Origin: Chryseobacterium balustinum
GTDB taxonomy: Bacteria > Bacteroidota > Bacteroidia > Flavobacteriales > Weeksellaceae
DNA length: 64,000 nt
NCBI RefSeq assembly: GCF_900168205.1
Contig: NZ_FUZE01000022.1
Location: 17,329 to 81,328 of the forward strand
Direction of reading: 5' to 3'
Within the stretch, counting starts at the first letter, position 1, and every line of letters starts with the position of its first letter. Both the position numbers and the translations under genes were made by a program. Below, in pieces: positions 43,852 to 52,036 of this stretch. The notes under the pieces are model-generated. The model ran no database searches, was not told the origin of the DNA, and saw only the letters and a program-made list of their open reading frames with translations.

Positions 43852-45564
43852 ATGAAAAAGTACAGTTGCTTTCTCGTTCTGTTTTCTCTTCTATCACATC
43901 TACTATTTTCGCAGCAAAAAGAAGAAAACACTTACAGGGAAATCAGAAAAGGCTATGAAAAAATGGCTATCGACGACATTGATGCAATGCCGCAGGTAAG
44001 ACATTATATTCAAAAAGCAATAAAAGAGAAAAATTTCCGCAAATTGATTCAGGGCTATCGTGATGCAAGGCAGTTTGATCTTCAAAACAAGATGAAGTAC
44101 GCTGATAGTGCTATTCAAGTCAGTTTAAAACATGGATCTTCCGATGATATTAGTAAAGATTATTTGAGTAAGGGAATTATATATTACTTCTATCAGAAAA
44201 AATATAAGTTGGCTTTAGATGAATATCTAAAGGCCTATAAATATTCAAAGGGATCAGAAGATCAGTATAACAATTATAAAGTAATTTACCATCTGGGCAT
44301 TGTAAAAGCGCACTTAGGATATTACGACGAAGCACTGGAGCATTTTAAGGAGTGCCTCACTTTCTACAGTTCAGATCACGCAGAAAACTTGCATGCCAAT
44401 GAAAAGTTCAATTACAAAAGGGCGTATCTGAACAGCCTTCATCAAACGACAGTTATAAACAGATATCTGAAAAATTTTGAAAAGAGTGACAGCTTAAGTA
44501 AAATTGGATATGAAATGACTAAAAACAACAAAGACTTCAGTTTGGAAAATAGCTATTTTTTGAAATGTATGGGCATTGTTGAATTTCAGAATAAAGATTA
44601 TGAAAAGTCAGAAAGATCCCTCAATGAGGCTCTTCCTATATTGCTGAAAAGAAAAGATTTTGCATGGTCTTCGGTTGTTTATTACTACTTAGGTAAAATA
44701 AATGAAGCGCAAAACGATTCTGATCATGCGATACTTAATTACTGCGAAATTGATTCAATTTTCACTAAACATCAGGTCATACTGCCCGAAGTTGTGACAA
44801 GTTATAGTTATCTCATCGGATATTACAAAAATAAAAACGTCCAAAAGCAATTATATTATACCAATCAACTGCTCAGAGCTGACAGTCTTTTGACTAAAGA
44901 TTTTTCTTACCTCTCATCTACACTTCATAAAGATTATGACAGAAGAACTTTGATCGATGAAAAAGAGCAAATTTTGAGATCCGGAAATAAAAAAATAATG
45001 ATTGCGCAGATTCTCATTTTTTCTGGTTCTATTATAATCATTTTTTTCACTGTACGCTTTTTCAGAGACCGAAAGATTAAAAGAAAATATGAAACTCTTC
45101 AGAAAAGAATTGCTGACGGAACCTATAACTTGAAGGATGTGGTGAAGGATATTGTAGAGGAAGATACTGAGGGGTATTTGAGAAAAACTTCAATCAGCCC
45201 TGAAATGACATTGGAAATAAGAGATAAGCTGATGAAGTTTGAAGATGAACTGCAGTTTAAAAAGAAAGGTTTAACTCAAAAAAGTATTGCTGTAAAACTG
45301 GGAACCAATTCTCATTATCTGTCGGTTTATATAAATGAAAATAAGGGTATGAATTTTAATAAGTACATGGCAGAATTGAGAATCAATTATATCACAAACC
45401 TTCTTAATACCAATAATAAATTTTTGAATTACACGATTGAAGCATTAGCTGAAGAGTGCGGAATTGCAGCAAGACAGAATTTCTCAAATCTCTTTTTTGA
45501 AATCAATGGAATTCGTCCGACTGATTATATTAAAAACAGGAAAAAAGAGCTCGGATTGTCGTAA
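43852..45564 (+). CDS. Membrane-bound TPR sensor with AraC-type DNA-binding domain
   Basis: 570 residues. Signal peptide (to about residue 21), TPR-like helices to about 375, one transmembrane helix (IAQILIFSGSIIIIFFTVRF, about 382-402), then a cytoplasmic AraC domain with two HTH segments (SIAVKLGTNSHYLSVYINE and the EALAEECGIAARQNFSNLFF region, ending in GIRPTDYIK). This plan is common in flavobacteria next to susCD operons. It probably senses a ligand outside the cytoplasm and controls the divergent or upstream genes. Confidence 0.88.
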   Translation: MKKYSCFLVLFSLLSHLLFSQQKEENTYREIRKGYEKMAIDDIDAMPQVRHYIQKAIKEKNFRKLIQGYRDARQFDLQNKMKYADSAIQVSLKHGSSDDISKDYLSKGIIYYFYQKKYKLALDEYLKAYKYSKGSEDQYNNYKVIYHLGIVKAHLGYYDEALEHFKECLTFYSSDHAENLHANEKFNYKRAYLNSLHQTTVINRYLKNFEKSDSLSKIGYEMTKNNKDFSLENSYFLKCMGIVEFQNKDYEKSERSLNEALPILLKRKDFAWSSVVYYYLGKINEAQNDSDHAILNYCEIDSIFTKHQVILPEVVTSYSYLIGYYKNKNVQKQLYYTNQLLRADSLLTKDFSYLSSTLHKDYDRRTLIDEKEQILRSGNKKIMIAQILIFSGSIIIIFFTVRFFRDRKIKRKYETLQKRIADGTYNLKDVVKDIVEEDTEGYLRKTSISPEMTLEIRDKLMKFEDELQFKKKGLTQKSIAVKLGTNSHYLSVYINENKGMNFNKYMAELRINYITNLLNTNNKFLNYTIEALAEECGIAARQNFSNLFFEINGIRPTDYIKNRKKELGLS

Positions 45565-45610
45565 ATAATTCTTTGATTAAGGAATTTTTGTAAATTCCTG
45601 AAAAAAGGAC

Positions 45611-46456
45611 ATGGAGACAAAAACAATTTTTAGAAAAACTACGCAGCTTCTCGAAAATTTAGAGCTTAAAATCAACGAAGTTTATGACGACTCTGATAAT
45701 GTAATAAGGATTTCAGAAATGTCATTAGTCATCATCGATGAATTTATTCGAAAATTAAAAGAGCTGATCATTCCGCATGAGTTTGAAAGTATAGCCGAAG
45801 AAGTATATTTTTTCAAAAAACTAAAACCTTCTTTTATATCTAAATATATTTACTATTCATCAGTACTGGAAATAGAATCACAAAAGCCAAAAGCCGGAAA
45901 TAAAATATTGAAAAAGTACTACGAAGCAGAACAGGAAAAACTAAAAGTATTTTACTCAAATCATTCAGAGTTTTACAGTTATTTCACCAGGGATGCAACA
46001 TATTTAGATCATAAAGTGTTTGTGCGAAATTCGTATGATTTAAAGATGAAATTATCTTTGGGGTTATACAATTTTGACAACAATTTCACAACCTCTCACG
46101 ATCAGATTATATCTCAATTTGTTGCTTATGAGCAGTTAGATCAATACCTCAAGATTCAAATTGAAAATCTTTCTGAGAATTCTGCAACTAAAATTGTATC
46201 TCCATTAAACTGGTCTGCTTCAAAAGTGGGACTCATTGAACTGACCTATGCCTTGTACAAGATGAAATGTTTTAATGGAGGAAATATTGAGCTCAGTGAA
46301 GTTATTAAATTTGTGGAAAAATCTTTTGATATGGATCTGGGCAATTTTCATAAAACTATTTTTGAAATCAAGAACAGAAAACAAGGACCAACTAAGTTTC
46401 TTCAATTAATAAATGATAATTTGAATCAACATTTTATCAATATAGATAATGAATAG
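45611..46456 (+). CDS. rteC: RteC family regulator
   Basis: 281 residues. RteC pattern: LKINEVYDDSDNVIRISEMS at the N-terminus, an EIxFFKxxKPxFxSKxIYYS segment near residue 68-85, then FYxxHxEFYxYFTRDATYLD near 120, and a winged-helix-like C-terminal region (LNWSASKVGLIELTYALYKM). In CTnDOT, RteC activates the excision operon. Here its target could be the xis-orf3-exc-like operon at 15630-19640. It follows the AraC gene by 46 bp. Confidence 0.85.
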   Translation: METKTIFRKTTQLLENLELKINEVYDDSDNVIRISEMSLVIIDEFIRKLKELIIPHEFESIAEEVYFFKKLKPSFISKYIYYSSVLEIESQKPKAGNKILKKYYEAEQEKLKVFYSNHSEFYSYFTRDATYLDHKVFVRNSYDLKMKLSLGLYNFDNNFTTSHDQIISQFVAYEQLDQYLKIQIENLSENSATKIVSPLNWSASKVGLIELTYALYKMKCFNGGNIELSEVIKFVEKSFDMDLGNFHKTIFEIKNRKQGPTKFLQLINDNLNQHFINIDNE

Positions 46457-46467
46457 TTTAGATTCTT

Positions 46468-46503
46468 AAAGGTCTCAGAGATTAATATACCGATGAGACC
46501 TTT
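46468..46503. terminator. Hairpin terminator between rteC and mobC
   Basis: AAAGGTCTCA (46468-46477) pairs with TGAGACCTTT (46494-46503), 10 bp, 16-base loop. It separates two convergent genes and could act for both. Confidence 0.65.
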
Positions 46504-46519
46504 ATACTAAATTTAGCAG

Positions 46520-48514
46520 TCATTTTACTAAATGCTGCAAAGTAGGATCGTTTTTAATTCGGTCCATTTCACAAACGATGATACTTAGAATATCGGCTTT
46601 TACTTTTTTGTAATTATCATCTATTACTTTTTTCATGCAGTCATTCCCATTTTCATCTTGAAAAGACAGAATTTCAGGAATTTTTAGATAATTTTTTATT
46701 TCATTTTCTACTTTAGCGTTATCTACAACAATTTCTGAATGAAAAATTTTCTGTTCGATTCTTTCATCAAAATTATCAGACACAGCCCCTACGAAAAATC
46801 CCTGAGTTAATGTTGAAATCTTTGAAGCTGGAATCAAGCTATCCAATTGGGTAGAAATGGAAGTTGAAGTGTCATTACGGTTTATAGATATACTTTGCCT
46901 TTTCTGCAAGACCTTGCCAAATCTTTCTGATAAAGTTTTTGCCGTTTCACCAACAACCTGTCCGCTAAAAATATTTCCTACTGTATTCTGAATTACTTTA
47001 CTTTCTTTATCTCCATAATCTCTGCTTAGCTGTGAAAAGTCCTGAAATCCTAAACACACAGAAACTTTGTTACTTCGTGCTGTAGCGATTAAATTATCTA
47101 AACCTCTAAAATATATTGTAGGTAATTCGTCTATGATGACAGAACTTTTTAACTGACCTTTTTTATTAATAAGTTTTACAATTCTTGAGTTGTATAAACC
47201 TAAAGCAGCAGAGTAGATGTTTTGACGGTCGGGATTATTTCCTACGCATAAAATCTTTGGTTCCTTGGGATTATTGATGTCTAAAGAAAAATCATCTCCA
47301 GTCATAACCCAGTAGAGTTGTGGAGAAATCATTCTTGATAAAGGAATTTTTGCAGAAGCGATTTGCCCCTGCAATTGATCTTGTGCACCTCCCTGCCAAG
47401 CATCCATAAAAGGAGAAAGGTAGTTTTCTAATTCTGAGTAAGAGGTTAAAATAGTAAATACATCTTCATATTTTTTATTAAGAAGTTCTATTGCATGGGG
47501 AAACGTGCAATATTTACCATGTTCATATATTTTTAGAAACCAAATGATAGCTGCTAAAAGAATGATGGGGCTTTCTACGAAGAAGTCTCCCTGTTTCTGA
47601 ATCCAGCTTCTGTTGAGATTAAGCATGATTGTATAAGCAGCCTCATACGCATCCGAAATATCCGTCATGAAATCGGGATTAAGAGGATTGCAGCGATGAC
47701 TTTTACGGGGATCATCAAAATTGATAATATAGAATTTTGGTTTGACCTGATAATCTTTGGAGTTGTTTAAAAGATGATTATAAGCGATGGTTGACAGGTC
47801 GTCAAACTTAAAATCATAAATATACATTGCAAAACCCTTCTCAATATGCTGTTTGATATAATTGTTTACCACAGCATAAGATTTTCCTGAACCGGGTGTT
47901 CCGAGAACGATTGTTGCTCGGAAAGGATTTACTACATTAATAAAACCTTTATTCCATCTTCCTTCGTAGTAAAATTTAGTGTGAAGATTCACAGAATACT
48001 CATTGTTCATCAGTTTTGTTTCCTGCATAAAGCTTTCATTTTCATTATTGAAAACATCTCTCATTAGATTTGTTTTTAGAATACGGCTGATCCAAATACC
48101 ACCAACCATTAGACAAACATATCCCACAGAGGTAGTTATTACGTAGAAGTGGATTGAATATCTAACATGAGAATTTAATAATGTACCATTAAAAAAGAAA
48201 AGTATGAGTCCAACTACCATTGTCGTAGTAATCTTTCGCCAAGTAATTTTTTCGTTTTTAACACCTTTAGTTCCCAAACAACTGAGAGCAAGTAAAGTGA
48301 GGGAAAAAGCTTTTGTAAATAAAGGATGAGAAAATAGTCCTGCGGTTTTTTGAAAATTTGATAGAATTCTATTCAGTATATTTAAAGCCAGGCCACGTTC
48401 AAGAAAAATGGAATAGCAAAACCAGTAAAAATGCATTAAGACTAGAATTATACTAACTGCCCTCATAAATCCCATGATTTTAGCTAAACCTCTTAAATCA
48501 TCTTCACCTTGCAT
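46520..48514 (-). CDS. mobC: TraG/VirD4-family coupling protein MobC
   Basis: 664 residues. Two or more N-terminal membrane helices (about residues 15-35, 60-75, 95-115, 122-142), Walker A VLGTPGSGKSYAV near residue 205, Walker B SSVIIDELP near 458, and AWQGGAQDQLQGQIASAKIP in between. It brings the relaxase-DNA complex to the secretion channel. In CTnDOT-type elements mobC follows mobB. Here it lies 41 kb away, inverted, next to the recombinase end. Confidence 0.9.
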   Translation of the reverse strand: MQGEDDLRGLAKIMGFMRAVSIILVLMHFYWFCYSIFLERGLALNILNRILSNFQKTAGLFSHPLFTKAFSLTLLALSCLGTKGVKNEKITWRKITTTMVVGLILFFFNGTLLNSHVRYSIHFYVITTSVGYVCLMVGGIWISRILKTNLMRDVFNNENESFMQETKLMNNEYSVNLHTKFYYEGRWNKGFINVVNPFRATIVLGTPGSGKSYAVVNNYIKQHIEKGFAMYIYDFKFDDLSTIAYNHLLNNSKDYQVKPKFYIINFDDPRKSHRCNPLNPDFMTDISDAYEAAYTIMLNLNRSWIQKQGDFFVESPIILLAAIIWFLKIYEHGKYCTFPHAIELLNKKYEDVFTILTSYSELENYLSPFMDAWQGGAQDQLQGQIASAKIPLSRMISPQLYWVMTGDDFSLDINNPKEPKILCVGNNPDRQNIYSAALGLYNSRIVKLINKKGQLKSSVIIDELPTIYFRGLDNLIATARSNKVSVCLGFQDFSQLSRDYGDKESKVIQNTVGNIFSGQVVGETAKTLSERFGKVLQKRQSISINRNDTSTSISTQLDSLIPASKISTLTQGFFVGAVSDNFDERIEQKIFHSEIVVDNAKVENEIKNYLKIPEILSFQDENGNDCMKKVIDDNYKKVKADILSIIVCEMDRIKNDPTLQHLVK

Positions 48515-49336
48515 AACACTATATTTTAATTTTCATTCACTAAAATAATCCGACGTCTGACAGCTTTTTTCTATTGTCTTTCAATGGCTTTGATTTTCCA
48601 CTAAAACCACTGAAATAAATTCTAACGCATAATTTTTCGGTCTGAGAAAAAGCCGTAATAGTAAGTGTTTTGTGTAACCATAAAAGAGAGTTTTGAGAGC
48701 GTTTTAAAATCGAAGAAATACAGTTGTTATTTTGTTTCTGTGGCGTAATGAGGCTAATTATTGACGTTGAAGGATATTTTTCATAACTGATTTACTGACC
48801 TGATAAATTACAAATGTTGAGCATAAAGTTCTCAATTGATAATTATGAAGAGAGAAAAGTCAGAAAAAAAGACGGGTAATTGAAGAGTCCAATGATTTGT
48901 TACGCATGATCATAGCTTAAAAGCGAATTTAATTTCATTATTTCAGCATCGCTTTACAGTTTTGCTACCTATCAGTAAAACAGCATTTTCAAAATTAGGT
49001 CATGACAATTTTACCATTCAACTGATTATTTGTAATTTAGTTGAATCTAAGAATGATGAATTTCTTCGCAACAATTCTTGTTGCCACTTTAAAAATAATT
49101 TTAACGAAATCAATATACTTTTATTATAACAGATCAAGTCAGAATCTCTACTGATGCATTTGCGGGAGATTACCGCTTTCAGAAACTGCATCTTTTGAGT
49201 AAATGCTTTAAAGTGCCTTGTAAAATTTGATTTTGAAATTTAAGGGTGAAAGCATATCAAGGCCAACTGTATAATTTAAATACATTAATTAATCGTAATT
49301 GGATGAGCCGAATATTTTTATTTAAAAATTTCGGTC
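48515..49336. other. Intergenic region, no gene found
   Basis: About 820 bp. It contains short dyads, GCAACA-attct-TGTTGC (49068-49084) and GCGG/CCGC near 49163-49177, but no coding frame, no clear promoter consensus and no recognisable RNA. Position next to the recombinase makes recombination or mobilization sites possible. Confidence 0.4.
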
Positions 49337-49498
49337 ATGGAAAAGAACATTGAAATTAAGAATATAACCATTAATGAGGTTATCAAAATATTTAAAGAAG
49401 AGGAGGGAGTTGAATTAACAATTCAGGAAGCGGAACAAATTGTAGAATTTCTAAAAATGCTTTTAACAATTACCATAAAGCGTTTTTTAGATGAATAA
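49337..49498 (+). CDS. Small ORF upstream of the recombinase
   Basis: 53 residues, MEKNIEIKNITINEVIKIFK then an EEEGVELTIQEAEQIVEFL helix and a C-terminal LLTITIKRFLDE. It is 18 bp upstream of the serine recombinase gene on the same strand and has good coding character. Function unknown. It may be a small recombination directionality or regulatory factor by position only. Confidence 0.55.
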   Translation: MEKNIEIKNITINEVIKIFKEEEGVELTIQEAEQIVEFLKMLLTITIKRFLDE

Positions 49499-49516
49499 TA
49501 TTTTAAGATTGTAGAG

Positions 49517-51088
49517 ATGAAAAAAGCCGATTTATACATTCGTGTTTCAACCGATGAGCAGGCAGATAAAGGATATTCCCAAAGAGATCAGGAGGAGCGA
49601 TTGAGACGTTATTGTGAAAATAATCGTATCCAAGTCGGACAGGTCATTTATGAAGATTATTCAGCTAAGACCTTTAACAGGCCTGAGTGGATCAAACTCT
49701 TAGATACGCTTAAGAAAAAGAGCTCCAGAACCAATTTATTGCTATTCACAAAATGGGACCGTTTTAGCAGAAATGCTGGTGATGCCTATCAGATGATCAA
49801 TATCCTCAAAAAGCTTAATGTTGATCCGCAAGCTATTGAACAACCTTTGGATCTTTCGATTCCTGAGAACAAGATGATGCTGGCAATCTATCTTGCTGCA
49901 CCGGAAGTTGAGAACGACAGGCGTGCCCTGAATACCTACTATGGAATGCGTCGTGCTAGAAAAGAAGGAAGATTGATGGGAAGGGCGCCTTATGGATATG
50001 TCAATAAGATCACGGAGAACGGGAAGAAGTATGTCACACAAAAAGAGCCGGAAGCATCCAATATGACATGGGCATTTAATGAAATGGCGAAAGGCGTTTA
50101 CTCAGCCAGCCAGATCATGGATATGATGAACAAACGGGAAGGGAAAACTGTAAAAGTTAGTGCTTTTCTTGCAGGCTTAAGGAATACTGCATATTGCGGA
50201 AAAATTTATGTAGAACAATACAATGACGAGGAGGCTCATTTTGTTCCAAGTATTCATGAACCTTTGATCAGTGAGGATTTATTCGAAAAAGTCCAAAATA
50301 TAATGGATGGCAATGCAAATCTAGCAAGACCCAATGTAAAAATATTGTCTGACGATAATCTTCCCCTGAGAGGATTTCTTGTTTGTCCGGAATGTGGTCA
50401 TTTGATAACGGGTAGTGCGTCTACAGGACACTCCAAGAAATATTACTACTATCACTGTCAGTCACCGTGTGGATATCGTTACAAGGCAGAAATTATCAAC
50501 AATAAATTCTTGGAAGTACTGGAAGCATTAGAAATGAGGGAGTCCATTAAAAAATATTTGAGAAAGGTCTTGAAGCAAAATTTTGAGAAGTTTATTGATA
50601 ATCCTCAACATCAAAGAAAAAAGATATTAGTGGAAATTGATGGACTGAATAACAGGTTAAAGTTGGCAAGAAACAAACTGTTGGAAGATGTCATTGATAA
50701 TGAGGAATACTTGGAAATTAAGACTGATTGCAAGGACAAAATTGAAAAGTTAGAAAGCAGCCTGACCAAAGTAAAAGATAAAAACAAAATAGATTTTCCG
50801 AAACTACTTGACCATGCATTATCGAACGTTGTAGATCTTGCTAAAGTCTTTAGTAGTGGGGATATCACATTAAAACGTCGAATAATTAGTTCGATATTCC
50901 CTGAAAAATTGGAATTTTTTGAAAATCATTATCGAACTATTAGACCCAACGTTTTGCTGTCCTATATCTATCAGATTAACAATGAGTTAAGAGATAAAAA
51001 AAACCGGAAAAATAGTGAATTATCACCTCTTTCCGGTCTTGTACCCAGGACCGGGATCGAACCGGTACTCCTAAGAACTGGTGTTTGA
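49517..51088 (+). CDS. Large serine recombinase (integrase of the element)
   Basis: 523 residues. Resolvase-type catalytic domain with YIRVSTDEQADKGYSQRDQE (Ser11), KWDRFSRNAGDAY near 76 and the EVENDRRA segment near 133. Recombinase domain follows (about 150-250), zinc ribbon CPECGHL then YHC...C (about 295-330), coiled coil with Leu/Lys repeats. The last 20 residues are encoded by the complement of tRNA-Leu, ending at TGA 51086-51088. It probably integrates the element into the 3' part of that tRNA gene. Confidence 0.92.
   Translation: MKKADLYIRVSTDEQADKGYSQRDQEERLRRYCENNRIQVGQVIYEDYSAKTFNRPEWIKLLDTLKKKSSRTNLLLFTKWDRFSRNAGDAYQMINILKKLNVDPQAIEQPLDLSIPENKMMLAIYLAAPEVENDRRALNTYYGMRRARKEGRLMGRAPYGYVNKITENGKKYVTQKEPEASNMTWAFNEMAKGVYSASQIMDMMNKREGKTVKVSAFLAGLRNTAYCGKIYVEQYNDEEAHFVPSIHEPLISEDLFEKVQNIMDGNANLARPNVKILSDDNLPLRGFLVCPECGHLITGSASTGHSKKYYYYHCQSPCGYRYKAEIINNKFLEVLEALEMRESIKKYLRKVLKQNFEKFIDNPQHQRKKILVEIDGLNNRLKLARNKLLEDVIDNEEYLEIKTDCKDKIEKLESSLTKVKDKNKIDFPKLLDHALSNVVDLAKVFSSGDITLKRRIISSIFPEKLEFFENHYRTIRPNVLLSYIYQINNELRDKKNRKNSELSPLSGLVPRTGIEPVLLRTGV
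50996..51036 (-). terminator. Terminator of tRNA-Leu, overlapping the recombinase 3' end
   Basis: On the minus strand CCGGAAA (complement of 51030-51036) and TTTCCGG (complement of 51004-51010) form a 7-bp stem followed by eight T. It begins 5 bp beyond the tRNA discriminator. The same DNA encodes residues of the recombinase C-terminus on the plus strand. Confidence 0.8.
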
Positions 51089-51121
51089 GACCAGCGCGTC
51101 TACCAATTCCGCCACCTGGGC
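51042..51121 (-). tRNA. tRNA-Leu (anticodon CAA)
   Basis: Reads GCCCAGGTGGCGGAATTGGT at the 5' end. Acceptor arms GCCCAGG/CCTGGGT pair with a G-U at the first position, the anticodon stem CTGGT/ACCAG holds loop CTCAAAC, and the T arm is CCGGTTCGATCCCGG, with a short class II variable arm. CCA is not encoded. It is the chromosomal target of the element. Confidence 0.92.
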
Positions 51122-51214
51122 TTGATGTTTACTCCAAACGTTATTGTTTGTTTCAAATTGGTGTGCAAATATAGGAACTTTTTTCAATGTTCAAAAGCTT
51201 TTTGAAGAAAAATT

Positions 51215-51982
51215 TTAAAAATTGAGTTCCAAACCATCGTAGGCAAGGTGTATTCCGTCGGGAAGTAACTTATCCTCAATATTATGCAAGCCAAAATGGT
51301 GACTGATGTGAGTCAGAAATAATTTTTTAGGTTTTAGTTCATTATACAATTTAATGACATCCGCCAATACAAAATGGGCAGGATGGGGATCAAATTTTCG
51401 AATACAGTTTAGAATAAGCACGTCTAAATCTTGTAACTTTTCTTTTTCTGAATCAGAAATAAAGTTGGCATCAGTAATGTATGCAAGTTTTTTAAACTTA
51501 TATCCTAGAATAGAAATTTTATAATGTGTTACCTCAATAGGAGTAATTTCTGTATCTAAAACAGTAAACTTTTCGTGATCGATTTCGTGCAAATCAAAAG
51601 CTGGTGCTCCGGGATAACGAATGTCTGCAAAAGCATAAGGAAAACGATTTTTAATTTCGTGTCCAACTCTTGAAAGACAATAAATAGGCATGTTTTCGCC
51701 GCTTTTAAAAATGAGCGGACGCATATCATCTAAACCAATCACGTGATCATTATGCTCATGAGTAAGTAATGTAATGTCGATGTGATTTTCTTTGTTGATA
51801 AGCATTTGCTGCCGAAAATCGGGTCCGCAATCAATCAGTATTTTCCTGTTTTCATCGGTGGTTATCATCGCTGAAGCCCGAAAACGAGTATCTTTTGGAT
51901 TTTGAGAAGTACATACCTCACAAGTGCAACCGATAACGGGGACACCTTGGGAAGTTCCGGTTCCTAAAAATTTCAACTTCAT
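51215..51982 (-). CDS. MBL-fold metallo-hydrolase (PhnP-like)
   Basis: 255 residues. MKLKFLGTGTSQGVPVIGCT then CEVC, metal motif THEHNDHVIGLDDMR (about 74-88), later Asp in YITDANF and His in THISHHFG. This is the PhnP-type phosphodiesterase layout common as a housekeeping gene in Bacteroidota. First core gene to the right of the element. Substrate unknown. Confidence 0.8.
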   Translation of the reverse strand: MKLKFLGTGTSQGVPVIGCTCEVCTSQNPKDTRFRASAMITTDENRKILIDCGPDFRQQMLINKENHIDITLLTHEHNDHVIGLDDMRPLIFKSGENMPIYCLSRVGHEIKNRFPYAFADIRYPGAPAFDLHEIDHEKFTVLDTEITPIEVTHYKISILGYKFKKLAYITDANFISDSEKEKLQDLDVLILNCIRKFDPHPAHFVLADVIKLYNELKPKKLFLTHISHHFGLHNIEDKLLPDGIHLAYDGLELNF

Positions 51983-52036
51983 TTTGTTTTGAGGTTGGTT
52001 TAATTTTGGTAAATTTACGAAAAATTTAATGTCCTA

